NCBI RefSeq assembly: GCF_002407605.1 | Contig: NZ_NXGV01000001.1 | Coordinates: 1,923,913-1,987,912, forward strand | Length of the DNA stretch: 64,000 nt | Origin: Marinobacter sp. ANT_B65 | GTDB taxonomy: Bacteria; Pseudomonadota; Gammaproteobacteria; Pseudomonadales; Oleiphilaceae | Direction of reading: 5' to 3' | Shown: positions 40,839 through 49,975 of the stretch, piece by piece | How the letters are laid out: each line of letters opens with the position of its first letter | Position numbering within the stretch: position 1 is the first letter of the stretch | Notes under the pieces: generated by a model | Told to the model about the DNA's origin: nothing | Database searches by the model: none | What the model saw: only the letters and a program-made list of their open reading frames with translations | Program-made: the position numbers and the translations under genes

Positions 40839-42284
40839 ATGATGAGTGCTCAGGCAGATCTACGCAATGCCGCCGCCTTCGCAAGCAAAACCCAGGCTTC
40901 CGAAGCTCTCAACAGCCCGGTGGCAATCCCTCCTATGCCCGACTACTACCGGCGCTTTCTTGCCTACACGGTTACCGCCGCAATTATCGTTGTTGGAGTC
41001 TTGCAGGGAGCTTTCCAGCAGTGGCATCTCTGGCTGATTGGCGGGGCATTGCTCTGGCCGCACATCATACACGTGCTTACCCTGCACACCTTTCTTAGAA
41101 ACACCCCTGGCATTCGCCAGAAAATGCTCACGGTAGACTGTATTATCGGCGGTGGCTTCATCGGCTGTATCGGCCTTGTCGCCATCCCTTCAGCCTCAAT
41201 TGCATTGATGCTTATGTTCAGCAGCCTGATCATCGGCGGCCTTCGGCAATGGCTCATCGGCTGCTTTTTTATGGCAGCTACCATTCTGGCGTTCTTCCTC
41301 GTTCTTGGCCCGGCAGAATCCTTTGAATCGCCGCTGTTCACCAGCATGCTATCCATTCTGTCTATGGGCCTTTACATCTGTATTACAGCGTTCTATTCGC
41401 ACCAGCAGGCCCATGCACTGAAGCTCGCAAAAACACAGATCCAGAGTCAGCGCGAGCAGTCCATTGCACTTTCCCACAAGCTCTCAAAATACCTTTCGCC
41501 CCAGGTATGGCAATCCATCTTTACCGGTGAAAGAGACGTCCGCCTTGAAACCCAGCGCAAAAAGCTCACCGTATTTTTCTCGGATATAAAAGGCTTTACC
41601 GAACTTTCGGAAGAAATGGAACCCGAGGCGCTAACCGAACTGCTTAACCACTACTTCAACGAAATGGCGGAAGTTGCCCTGAGATACGGCGGCACCATCG
41701 ACAAGTTTGTGGGCGACTCCATCATGATTTTCTTTGGCGACCCTTCCAGCCGTGGCCAGAGAGAAGACGCATTTTCATGCGTGTCCATGGCCATTGATAT
41801 GCGCAAGCATATGAAAATCATGCGGCAGAAGTGGCGCAGCCAGGGTATAAAAACGCCCCTCGAAATCCGCATGGGTATCAGCACCGGCTATACAACCGTG
41901 GGCAACTTCGGGGCTGAAAACCGTATGGATTACACCATTGTCGGCAAGGAAGTTAACCTGGCCAGCAGGCTGGAATCTTTAGCGAAGCCCGGGGAAATAC
42001 TTGTTTCCTATGAGACCTTCTCACTGATCAAAGACCGGATCATGTGCCGTGACAAAGGTGCAATCACAGTGAAAGGGTTTGGCCGGCCAGTCCCCATCTA
42101 TGAAGTTGTGGATTTCCGCCGGGATCTGGGGCCGAACCGGAGCTTTCTGGAACATGAGCACAGCGGGTTTGCCATGTACCTCGATTCCGAAAAGATCACA
42201 GCAAAAGAGCGTCGAAGTATCCTCAACGCCCTTGAAGATGCCGCAGAACGCCTGCGGCATGAAGAAGATATCGCCAGAGACTAA
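40839..42284 (+). CDS. cyaB: Membrane-bound class III adenylate cyclase (CyaB-like)
   Basis: A 481-aa protein. An N-terminal hydrophobic domain of about six TM helices (residues 40-190, MASE2-like) is followed by a class III cyclase domain (about 230-440). Metal-binding aspartates lie in FFSDIKGFTELSEEM and GDSIMIFFGDP. The Lys in DKFVGD and Asp in DYTIVG are the adenine-specifying residues, and VNLASRLE supplies the transition-state Asn and Arg. All catalytic residues are present, so cAMP synthesis is expected. Layout and length resemble P. aeruginosa CyaB. It stops two bases before the convergent queF stop. Confidence 0.88.
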   Translation: MMSAQADLRNAAAFASKTQASEALNSPVAIPPMPDYYRRFLAYTVTAAIIVVGVLQGAFQQWHLWLIGGALLWPHIIHVLTLHTFLRNTPGIRQKMLTVDCIIGGGFIGCIGLVAIPSASIALMLMFSSLIIGGLRQWLIGCFFMAATILAFFLVLGPAESFESPLFTSMLSILSMGLYICITAFYSHQQAHALKLAKTQIQSQREQSIALSHKLSKYLSPQVWQSIFTGERDVRLETQRKKLTVFFSDIKGFTELSEEMEPEALTELLNHYFNEMAEVALRYGGTIDKFVGDSIMIFFGDPSSRGQREDAFSCVSMAIDMRKHMKIMRQKWRSQGIKTPLEIRMGISTGYTTVGNFGAENRMDYTIVGKEVNLASRLESLAKPGEILVSYETFSLIKDRIMCRDKGAITVKGFGRPVPIYEVVDFRRDLGPNRSFLEHEHSGFAMYLDSEKITAKERRSILNALEDAAERLRHEEDIARD

Positions 42285-42285
42285 A

Positions 42286-43104
42286 CTACTGGCGAACCAG
42301 CCTTGAGCCAACCTGCTCTTCCGGCTCGGTACTGCGCCAGGGGTTTATATCAAGGCCGCCCCGGCGTGTGTATCGGGCGCAGACAGTCAGATGCTGCGGT
42401 TTGCAACGGTTCAGCAGATCGGTAAACAGTGTCTCTACACAGTGTTCGTGAAAATCCTGCTTCTGCCGAAAACCTACGATGTAACGCAACAACCCTGCCC
42501 GGTCGATAGCCGGCCCGGTATAGGTGATCAGCACAGTTCCCCAGTCCGGTTGCCCGGTCACCGGGCAGTTACTCTTCAGCAAATGGGAACATAGCCGCTC
42601 GGTAACCTCAGGGCCGGATGCGGACAGCGACTCAGGCGCATAGTCGTAAACCACATCGTCAACCGCTTCATTATCAATCAGCTCAAAGCCCAACGGGCGC
42701 CCTGTAGCCGTTCCGGAATCATCAACACTGAGAAAGCGCACATGCACAGCGGCACCACAGGCACTGGACAAGTCCCCGGTGATAGTTTGTGCAACCTGGT
42801 CAGCAGACGAAAATACCGTCTGGTTCAGGGAGTTCAGATAAAGCTTGAGTGACTTGGACTCAATAATCGACGGCGAGGCGGCCGGAAACCGGATCTCCGC
42901 CCAGGCCAGATCGGGAATGCCGCTGGGACGTAGCCAGGAAATCTCCCAGGCCTGCCAGAGATCCCCGCCAAACCAGGGCCAGCGCCCGTCTTCAAGGCCG
43001 ATACGGCGGCGGTTTTCCTCGCGCGCAACGGGGAAAAGCAGAGCTGGATCGTAGCGGTCCGGGTAGTCGCTTTTTTTGCCAAGCGGCGCATTATCGAGAG
43101 CCAT
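42286..43104 (-). CDS. queF: NADPH-dependent 7-cyano-7-deazaguanine reductase QueF (long form)
   Basis: A 272-aa two-domain QueF. It has ESKSLKLYLNSLNQTVF and the active-site cysteine in SNCPVTGQPDWGTVLITYTG. The C-terminal part contains RYIVGFRQKQDFHEHCVETLF and ARYTRRGGLDINPWRS. It reduces preQ0 to preQ1 in queuosine synthesis, upstream of Tgt and QueA in this window. Length is that of the YqcD-type family. Confidence 0.96.
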   Translation of the reverse strand: MALDNAPLGKKSDYPDRYDPALLFPVAREENRRRIGLEDGRWPWFGGDLWQAWEISWLRPSGIPDLAWAEIRFPAASPSIIESKSLKLYLNSLNQTVFSSADQVAQTITGDLSSACGAAVHVRFLSVDDSGTATGRPLGFELIDNEAVDDVVYDYAPESLSASGPEVTERLCSHLLKSNCPVTGQPDWGTVLITYTGPAIDRAGLLRYIVGFRQKQDFHEHCVETLFTDLLNRCKPQHLTVCARYTRRGGLDINPWRSTEPEEQVGSRLVRQ

Positions 43105-43146
43105 AAGGTTTCCTGAAAATAAACATGTCTGAAAACAGAACCAAAG

Positions 43147-43920
43147 TCAGTGCCGGATACCCTTCCCGCGCGCCAGCAATTTAAGGGCAACGAAGGAAAG
43201 CGCGACAATAAACGCCAGAATCATACCAAGGGACACAAACGGGTTTACATCAGAAACACCAAGTATGCCAAACCGGAAACCATTCACCATGTACAAAATC
43301 GGGTTTGCCATGGAAACGCTCTGCCAGAATTCCGGCAGCAGGTTGATACTGTAGAACACCCCGCCCAGGTAGGTGAGCGGCGTAAGAACAAACGTAGGCA
43401 CAATGGAAACATCATCAAATTTGGTAGCCAGAAGTGCGTTAATAAAACCGCCCACTGCAAACAATGCTGATGTCAGAAACACAGTCACTACAACCATGGG
43501 CAGATTATGAATCTGCAAACGCGTGAACGCGAGAGACAGCAAGGTAACAATCACCCCGATACTCAGCCCCCGCGCCATGCCTCCGGTTACGTAGCCTGCC
43601 AGTATCACCCAGTTGGGCACCGGCGAAACCAGCAGCTCTTCGACGCTGCGCTGAAATTTCATGGAGAAGAATGACGACACCACATTGGCGTAGGAACTGG
43701 TAATAACCGACATCATAATCAGCCCCGGCACTATGAATGACATATAGTCAAAACCACCCATTTCACCGATTCTTGAGCCAATCAGGTTTCCGAAAATAAT
43801 GAAGTACAACGTCATGGTGACAGCCGGCGGCAACAGAGTCTGCGGCCAGATGCGGGTAAACCGGCGAATCTCCCGCAACACAATCGTAGTGTATGCAGTG
43901 AACAGCGCTTGAGCATTCAT
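43147..43920 (-). CDS. ABC-2 type exporter permease (YadH-like)
   Basis: A 257-aa membrane protein with six predicted TM helices and typical ABC-2 permease sequence: FTRIWPQTLLPPAVTMTLYF, FGNLIGSRIGEMGGFDYMSF, PVPNWVILAGYVTGGMARGL, PTFVLTPLTYLGGVFYS. It closely resembles E. coli YadH. The substrate is unknown. It overlaps the upstream ATPase by four bases (ATGA), and the two form one exporter. Confidence 0.9.
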   Translation of the reverse strand: MNAQALFTAYTTIVLREIRRFTRIWPQTLLPPAVTMTLYFIIFGNLIGSRIGEMGGFDYMSFIVPGLIMMSVITSSYANVVSSFFSMKFQRSVEELLVSPVPNWVILAGYVTGGMARGLSIGVIVTLLSLAFTRLQIHNLPMVVVTVFLTSALFAVGGFINALLATKFDDVSIVPTFVLTPLTYLGGVFYSINLLPEFWQSVSMANPILYMVNGFRFGILGVSDVNPFVSLGMILAFIVALSFVALKLLARGKGIRH

Positions 43921-44861
43921 TTGCCAGCCTCCGCTTTCGCAGCCGGTGCGTTATGTTCCACCATACGAATGAACAACTCTTCCAGCCGGTTTGCCTTGGT
44001 CCGCATGCTGACCACTCTGATCCCCTGCTGTTCCAACTGCATAAATACATCGTTGAGAGATTGTCCTTTCAGAACATCCACCTCAAGCACACCTTCGTCG
44101 TCCAGCCTGCAGGAAAATCCATCCAGCTCCGGAGCTGTGGTGAGTACCCTGTCCGCATCCAGCAAAAATGTCTCAAGACTAAGCTGCTGCAACAATTCCC
44201 GCTTGCTGGTATTCCGGATAATCCGGCCATGATCAATAATAGCGATGTTCCGGCACAGCTCTTCTGCTTCTTCCAGATAGTGGGTAGTCAGAATAATGGT
44301 AGTGCCCTGCCGGTTCATTTCCTCAAGAAACGCCCACATGGATCGCCGCAGTTCAATGTCCACCCCGGCTGTCGGTTCATCAAGAATCAGCAGTTTTGGT
44401 TCATGCACCAGAGCGCGTGCAATCATAAGCCTTCGCTTCATACCGCCAGACAACATCCGCGCCGGCGTATCGCGCTTATCCCAGAGCCCGAGTTTTCTCA
44501 GGTACTTCTCTGCAGACACGGCTGCTTTTTTCAGGGGAATCCCGTAATACCCGGCCTGAATGGTGACAATATCAAACACCTTCTCAAACTGGTTGAAATT
44601 GAACTCCTGAGGAACAACACCCAGATGCAGCTTGGCGTCTGAAAGGTGGGTGTCGATATCACATCCGAACACTTTCACCTTGCCTGCAGTTTTGGTCACC
44701 AGGGAACAGACGATGCCCAGCGTGGTTGATTTACCAGCACCGTTCGGCCCCAGCAATGCAAAGAAGTCTCCCTGTGCAACTTTAAGGTCGATTCCCTTGA
44801 GAGCTTCAAACCCACTGCCATAGGTTTTGGTAAGCCCCTCAATTTCGAGCGCATTGGTCAT
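43917..44861 (-). CDS. ABC exporter ATP-binding protein (YadG-like)
   Basis: A 314-aa ATPase. Walker A is LLGPNGAGKSTTLGIV, then the Q-loop in VPQEFNFNQFEKV, signature LSGGMKRRLMIARAL, Walker B KLLILDEPTAGVD and the H-loop TTHYLEEAEEL. A C-terminal extension follows residue 230. ATG 44861 has GGAA upstream; an earlier in-frame start (44900) adds residues with no family support. It pairs with the permease downstream. Confidence 0.92.
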   Translation of the reverse strand: MTNALEIEGLTKTYGSGFEALKGIDLKVAQGDFFALLGPNGAGKSTTLGIVCSLVTKTAGKVKVFGCDIDTHLSDAKLHLGVVPQEFNFNQFEKVFDIVTIQAGYYGIPLKKAAVSAEKYLRKLGLWDKRDTPARMLSGGMKRRLMIARALVHEPKLLILDEPTAGVDIELRRSMWAFLEEMNRQGTTIILTTHYLEEAEELCRNIAIIDHGRIIRNTSKRELLQQLSLETFLLDADRVLTTAPELDGFSCRLDDEGVLEVDVLKGQSLNDVFMQLEQQGIRVVSMRTKANRLEELFIRMVEHNAPAAKAEAGK

Positions 44862-44999
44862 AACCGGTTCCGATGTGAAAAAGCAAAGTTCAAGAGACAC
44901 TCTTGTATTGAGGCGTCTTTGGCTTTTTCAAGGCTACAGGGTACTTCTCGCAGGGAGGCGTAAATCCGGGGATCAAACAGATGGAGCAGGAGTATTACT

Positions 45000-45030
45000 C
45001 AACCGGGCTCGCCGAAGGCGCGCCCGGTTG
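45000..45030 (-). terminator. Strong hairpin after the HD-GYP-like gene
   Basis: A 9-bp arm (45000-45008 with 45022-45030) encloses a second CGCC/GGCG stem with a GAA loop, forming one long GC-rich hairpin. It sits 20 bases past the stop of the minus-strand gene at 45050. No clear U-tract follows, so it may be a weak terminator or an RNA end stabiliser. Confidence 0.5.
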
Positions 45031-45049
45031 CTGAATCTCGGGGTGATTA

Positions 45050-46360
45050 TTACCGGCTTATCAGCCGGCCTAAACTCCAGCGTGACTCTTCGCCGGACAC
45101 ACCATAAGCCGCAGGATTCAGGCCGCCGGTACCGTGGGCGAGACATTCCTTGATGGTTAGAGCCTCGGCAGCTGCACGGCTTGAGTTGTACTTTGCAAGA
45201 TCAACAACCTTGGCGGATTTCAGCGGAGCATGATGCCGGTCAGTCATAACCATAACCCGCGGCCACAGCCTGCGTTTGGGAGAATGCGAAACAACGATGC
45301 CGCGCTGGCCATCCGTCAATTCAACCAGGCTTCCCGTGGGATAAACACCAATTGCCTGGATGAAGTTTTCAACCAGGTCTTCCTGAAATTCAATGTTGCG
45401 CATCTCGTAGAGCAGAGCCACAGCTTTTGCCGGTGTCATCGGCTCCGCAAAACTCTCCCTCGGCTCAATAAGCGACTCGAAGAATTCCGCAAGCCCGGCG
45501 ACCTTGGCCAGCAGAGGAATTCTGTCTCCGCGAATGCCTTCAGGGAAGCCTGAACCGTTATGCCGTTCACGGTGCCCCTGCACCACACTCAAAACGGCCC
45601 TCGACAGACCACTGTCTTCAAGAATCTCCATGCCTTTGGCGACATAGGTGCGGTATAGCGCAAACTCTTCCGGGCCATACTGACCTTCGCGACTAAGCAT
45701 TTCGGAGGGCAGCCTGGTTTTACCAACCTGGGACAGGAGGCACCCCAGGCCCAGATGGTTCAGCAAGCCTTCGTTCAAGCCAAGCTGGCGCCCACAAACA
45801 AGTGCCCATACCGACGTATTAAGTGCGTGCCGGTAAACATGATCGTCATGCTGCTGAATGCGACTCAGCCAGAGCAACGCATCCGGTTGACGGATAACGC
45901 TACTGACCATTTTATTGACGACTGCAGCAACTGGCCGCAGATTACGGAATCCTTCAGAAGCGAAAGTATCGTAGAGGCGTTCAAGCTCAACTGTGGCGTC
46001 TGCCAACAGTTTTTTCGAGGCTTTCATTTCCCGCTTTAGCGTGGTGACAGACTGGTAGGTTACAGGATCTTTTATACGCAACGGAGGGAGTTGAAGCTCT
46101 TCCCTGCCTCCCCCTCGGCGCGAGCGCCTGGAACTGAAGGCCGAGCTGCCGATTTCACCAAGCCCGACCGAATCCCGGGATTCTGCAATGTCGATAGCGA
46201 CCCATTTGCAGTGGGATACCAAGGCACGAATATCGTCCTGGGACCGGATATGAAAACCCTGAATAGGGAAAGGAGTCTGATGCCACGGCCGATCAAGATC
46301 AGACACAAACATGCCGACCTCCAGATCATGTACCGCAATTTTTTTCTGACAGACGCCCAC
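45050..46360 (-). CDS. DUF3391 / degenerate HD-GYP domain protein
   Basis: A 436-aa protein. The N-terminal DUF3391-like region (KIAVHDLEVGMFVSDLDRPW, IRALVSHCKWVAID) is followed by a HD-GYP-type domain (about residues 165-340). Its first His lies in HVYRHALNTSVW. The HD pair reads LLSQVGK instead of LLHDIGK, and the later His in the M..HP..G region is Tyr. HHERWDGSGYP reads HRERHNGSGFP and the final Asp is Glu. Catalytic metal binding is therefore probably lost. It may act as a cyclic-di-GMP binding or scaffold protein. The GTG start at 46360 has AGGAG 6 bases upstream. A PilZ gene lies next to it. Confidence 0.85.
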   Translation of the reverse strand: MGVCQKKIAVHDLEVGMFVSDLDRPWHQTPFPIQGFHIRSQDDIRALVSHCKWVAIDIAESRDSVGLGEIGSSAFSSRRSRRGGGREELQLPPLRIKDPVTYQSVTTLKREMKASKKLLADATVELERLYDTFASEGFRNLRPVAAVVNKMVSSVIRQPDALLWLSRIQQHDDHVYRHALNTSVWALVCGRQLGLNEGLLNHLGLGCLLSQVGKTRLPSEMLSREGQYGPEEFALYRTYVAKGMEILEDSGLSRAVLSVVQGHRERHNGSGFPEGIRGDRIPLLAKVAGLAEFFESLIEPRESFAEPMTPAKAVALLYEMRNIEFQEDLVENFIQAIGVYPTGSLVELTDGQRGIVVSHSPKRRLWPRVMVMTDRHHAPLKSAKVVDLAKYNSSRAAAEALTIKECLAHGTGGLNPAAYGVSGEESRWSLGRLISR

Positions 46361-46570
46361 GTTTCGCTCCTGAATACGTATTTTGGATGGCTATCATTCT
46401 TCAATGACCGGCCGGAATAGTCCATTACACATTAGTGTTTCAAAGTAACCGCAACAATACAATTGGTAACGGTTATAATAAGTCCGAAACATTATGTAGC
46501 AGCGTGATTACTGTCACAAAACAAAAACCTACTACATCACACTTTAACCTTTCAGTCCGGGGCAGTCCGG

Positions 46571-46849
46571 TCAACTCATGCTATCGCCGAACTGCAGACC
46601 GAAGCCATCAACGGTTTTTCTGACCACGACCATATCCAGCTCAGGTGCAGGCACAGGCAACCCCTGCACCTGAACCGTCACCCTGTCTCCCAGCTCGGGA
46701 ACAAACGGCTCAGAACCCACCACGATGAACACACCACCATCCGATATGTCACGGGTTGAGAAAACAAATTCACCCAACTGTTCATGGCAAACCTTTACCT
46801 GGGCACTCATCGCCGTGCGAAAGTGCTCTCTGCGATCATCTACTGCCAT
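46571..46849 (-). CDS. PilZ domain cyclic-di-GMP binding protein
   Basis: A 92-aa single PilZ domain. RREHFR supplies the arginine motif and DISDGG the (D/N)-x-S-x-x-G motif; both c-di-GMP contacts are present. It is short, without partner domains, so it likely acts by protein contacts. It lies upstream of the degenerate HD-GYP gene on the same strand with a 210-base gap. Confidence 0.9.
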   Translation of the reverse strand: MAVDDRREHFRTAMSAQVKVCHEQLGEFVFSTRDISDGGVFIVVGSEPFVPELGDRVTVQVQGLPVPAPELDMVVVRKTVDGFGLQFGDSMS

Positions 46850-46971
46850 CTGCGAAGTTCCACGGCGTTACTACGGTGCATTATAGGTTTTGTATGCTTT
46901 TCACGAATCGTATCCTCATCGAATATTGGCAAGAATAACATCATTTTATAAGAAGTATCCCTTAGGGAATA

Positions 46972-47005
46972 TTGACTTTGCACGTAACACAAATGAGAAT
47001 GGTTG
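46972..47005 (+). promoter_or_regulatory. Promoter with putative Fur box upstream of fbpA
   Basis: TTGACT (46972-46977) and GAGAAT (46995-47000) are 17 bases apart. The -10 region is embedded in ACACAAATGAGAATGGTTG (46987-47005), which resembles Fur boxes (AATGAGAATG core). Iron-repressed transcription of the substrate-binding protein gene is inferred. Confidence 0.55.
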
Positions 47006-47080
47006 GCGTTTTAAGGTGCTTGTAACTCTCATGTACAGGTGTACAGGCGCAAACCCGATCAGAACCCCGAGGATGGCACT

Positions 47081-48097
47081 ATGCGCATGAAACTGACCGC
47101 AGCAGCGGCAATCGCACTTACCGCTCTTCCCCTTGCGGCATCCGCAGATGGCGAAGTCAACATCTATTCATATCGTCAGGCATACCTGCTTGAGCCACTC
47201 CTGAATGCCTTTGAAAAAGACACCGGCATCAAAGCCAACGTTGTATTTGCCAAGCAGGGCCTGGCTGAGCGTCTGGAACGCGAAGGCCGCAACAGCCCCG
47301 CCGATGTTGTGATGACCGTAGACATCTCTCGCCTTAACGAGCTGGTTGAGCGTGATCTTGTCCAGGGCATCCAAAACGACGTACTCGAAGAAAACATTCC
47401 CGAGAACCTGCGCCAGCCAGATGGCAAGTGGTTTGGCCTTACCACCCGCGCCCGTTTGATTTACACCTCCAAAGAACGCGTTAAAGAAGGTGAGATCACA
47501 ACCTACGAGCAGCTGGCCGATGACAAGTGGGACAACCGCATCTGTACCCGCAGCGGCAAACACCCGTACAACATCGCGCTGATCTCATCCATGATTTCAC
47601 ATCACGGCGAAGCGGAAACAGAGGCCTGGCTGAAAGGCGTCAAAGACAATCTGGCGCGCAAGCCACAGGGCGGCGATCGTGACCAGATCAAAGCCATTGC
47701 CGAAGGCGTGTGTGATGTAGCCATCGGTAACAGCTACTACTACGGCAACATGCTGCAGGATGAAAGCCAGCGCCCGGCAGCAGAAGCTGTTCGCCTGGTA
47801 TTCCCGAATGCAGATGGTCGTGGCACCCACATCAACGTTAGCGGTATTGCACTTACAAAAAGTGCCCCGAACCGGGATAACGCTATCAAGCTGATGGAGT
47901 TCCTGTCGTCACCGGAAGCTCAGGGCATCTACGCTACAGCAAACACAGAATACCCGGCAAACCCGCACATCAAGCCTACCGGGCTGGTTGCAGAATGGGG
48001 CCCCGTCCATCCTGACAGCCTTTCCCTGCAAGAGATTGCTGATAACCGCAACGCAGCAGTCAAACTGGTTGACCGTGTAGACTACGACGGCGAATAA
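47081..48097 (+). CDS. fbpA: Periplasmic ferric iron-binding protein (FbpA/FutA family)
   Basis: A 338-aa protein with a signal peptide (MRMKLTAAAAIALTALPLAA, then SADGEVNIYSYRQ). SPADVVMTVDISRLNELV, GLTTRARLIYTSKERV, and NSYYYGNML with the tandem tyrosines that coordinate Fe3+ are family features. ATG 47081 has GAGGA about 7 bases upstream. It is followed by a hairpin and by the permease gene; a putative Fur box lies upstream. Confidence 0.92.
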   Translation: MRMKLTAAAAIALTALPLAASADGEVNIYSYRQAYLLEPLLNAFEKDTGIKANVVFAKQGLAERLEREGRNSPADVVMTVDISRLNELVERDLVQGIQNDVLEENIPENLRQPDGKWFGLTTRARLIYTSKERVKEGEITTYEQLADDKWDNRICTRSGKHPYNIALISSMISHHGEAETEAWLKGVKDNLARKPQGGDRDQIKAIAEGVCDVAIGNSYYYGNMLQDESQRPAAEAVRLVFPNADGRGTHINVSGIALTKSAPNRDNAIKLMEFLSSPEAQGIYATANTEYPANPHIKPTGLVAEWGPVHPDSLSLQEIADNRNAAVKLVDRVDYDGE

Positions 48098-48103
48098 GTG
48101 TTC

Positions 48104-48133
48104 AGGCGGGGGCGGCAGTGCCGCCCTCGCCTT
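48104..48133 (+). terminator. GC-rich hairpin between fbpA and fbpB
   Basis: AGGCGGGGGCGGCA pairs with TGCCGCCCTCGCCTT, with about 14 pairs and one mismatch. It lies 7 bases after the fbpA stop. No long U-tract follows. Like the intercistronic hairpins of other importers it could lower permease expression relative to the binding protein. Confidence 0.5.
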
Positions 48134-48278
48134 CATCTGTATCAACCCCTCAAATGACTCCAGTCATTGCAGCGACAATTTGAGCTGATTACAATCCTTA
48201 CCCTTCGATCTGGCTCAGCCTTTCCCGGAACAGCCAGAGCTGGATATTTACCTACTCCAATTCACTAACAGGAATCCT

Positions 48279-49967
48279 ATGAGCGAGGCCGCGACCAGCG
48301 TTGACCCAGGGCTAACCCCGCCCCTGCTGGCAAAGCGTACCTCTCGCCGCTGGCTATTCAGCGCGATACTGACCACTGCCATCGTCGCTCTGCCGGTTCT
48401 TTCCGTCATTTTTCTGGCCTTTTTCCCCGAAGAAAATATCTGGCCACACCTGATGGACACCACATTACCCCGCTACCTTGTCACCACACTCAAACTCATG
48501 ACAGGAGTTGGCGCCATTACTCTGGTTATCGGCCTCGCATCCGCCTGGGCCGTCACCATGTGCGAATTCCCGGGGCGCAAGTTCTTTGAATGGGCCATGC
48601 TGCTGCCTTTTGCTGTTCCGGCCTACGTGATTGCCTATGTTTACACCAGCCTTCTGGATTACGCCGGCCCGGTTCAGGGCGCTCTGAGAGACTGGTTTGG
48701 CTGGACCAGTGCCGCTGACTACTGGTTCCCGGAGATTCGCAGCCTCGAAGGGGCCACCCTGATGCTCGGCCTGGTGCTCTACCCCTATGTTTACCTTCTT
48801 GCCCGTGCCGCATTTCTGGAACAGTCACCTTCCCTGTTTGCAGTCAGCCGCAGCCTTGGCCACTCAGCCCTGAGCACCTTCTTTAAAGTAGTTTTGCCCA
48901 TCGCCCGCCCGGCTGTTGCAGTTGGCCTTTCACTGGTACTGATGGAAACACTGAACGATTTTGGTACGGTCGACTTCTTTGCGGTACAAACCCTCACCGC
49001 TGGCCTGTTTGACACCTGGATGAACCTTGGCAATATTGGTGGTGCAGCCCAGATAGCCACAACCATGCTCATATTTGTGGTTATTCTGGTGACCCTTGAG
49101 CGCTATTCCCGACGGCGCCAGCAACAATACGCCGGCAGAGACAACCGCGACCCAATCCGCCGCTTTACCATGTCATTTCCAAGACAGCTGGTATGCGTTG
49201 CCGTGTGCGCGCTGCCGGTAATATTCGGCTTTGTTATTCCTGGTGTGACACTGGGTGTTTACGCCTGGGAATATTTTGACGATAGCTGGAACCCGGCATT
49301 TATACGCAACACATTTAACAGCCTGTTTCTCTCAGGTACAGCCGCACTGACCACTCTGCTGATCGGTGTCACCCTCGCTTACAGCCGCAGGCTTCACGAC
49401 ACCCGCGGCATGCAGGTGCTCATGCGCCTATCAAGCCTGGGGTATGCAATGCCGGGCGCCGTTCTGGCAATCGGCGTGATTATGCCTATGGCAGGATTCG
49501 ATAACTGGCTGGACACCCTGATGCGCAACACCTTCAATGTAAGCACAGGCCTGCTGCTCAGCGGCTCCGCCTTCGCTATTGTATATGCGTATACAGTGAG
49601 ATTTCTGGCTGTGTCTGCCGGTAGCGTAGAAAGTGCACTGCAGAAAATCACCCCGAGCATGGATATGGCATCCCGCTCCCTCGGCAACAGCCCGGGCAAA
49701 ACACTGGTGAAGGTGCACCTTCCCATGCTTCGTGGAACCCTGGTTACCGCTGCACTGGTGGTTTTCGTGGACTGCATGAAGGAGTTACCAGCCACGCTGA
49801 TACTCCGGCCATTCAACTTTGAAACCCTGGCCACCTACGTGTACCAGTTTGCCTCTGATGAGCGGCTGTACCACAGCGCCCTGCCAGCCCTGATTATTGT
49901 ACTGGCCGGTATCCTCCCCATCATTCTGATGAGCCGATCAATCTCCAATAGCCGCTCGATGACCTGA
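48279..49967 (+). CDS. fbpB: Iron ABC transporter permease (FbpB family)
   Basis: A 562-aa permease with two fused halves of about six TM helices each. Each half has an EAA-type loop, ARAAFLEQSPSLFAVSRSLG (first) and SVESALQKITPSMDMASRSL (second), which contact the ATPase. FbpB-type Fe3+ permeases have exactly this duplicated form. It follows fbpA by 180 bases. No fbpC ATPase is adjacent; a divergent-facing thioesterase gene comes next. Confidence 0.92.
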   Translation: MSEAATSVDPGLTPPLLAKRTSRRWLFSAILTTAIVALPVLSVIFLAFFPEENIWPHLMDTTLPRYLVTTLKLMTGVGAITLVIGLASAWAVTMCEFPGRKFFEWAMLLPFAVPAYVIAYVYTSLLDYAGPVQGALRDWFGWTSAADYWFPEIRSLEGATLMLGLVLYPYVYLLARAAFLEQSPSLFAVSRSLGHSALSTFFKVVLPIARPAVAVGLSLVLMETLNDFGTVDFFAVQTLTAGLFDTWMNLGNIGGAAQIATTMLIFVVILVTLERYSRRRQQQYAGRDNRDPIRRFTMSFPRQLVCVAVCALPVIFGFVIPGVTLGVYAWEYFDDSWNPAFIRNTFNSLFLSGTAALTTLLIGVTLAYSRRLHDTRGMQVLMRLSSLGYAMPGAVLAIGVIMPMAGFDNWLDTLMRNTFNVSTGLLLSGSAFAIVYAYTVRFLAVSAGSVESALQKITPSMDMASRSLGNSPGKTLVKVHLPMLRGTLVTAALVVFVDCMKELPATLILRPFNFETLATYVYQFASDERLYHSALPALIIVLAGILPIILMSRSISNSRSMT

Positions 49968-49975
49968 TATACACC

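Noticed and set aside
40822..40842. Six-codon upstream ORF ending at the cyaB start
   Set aside because: The stop overlaps the cyaB ATG, but neither start has a clear ribosome site, so coupling cannot be supported.
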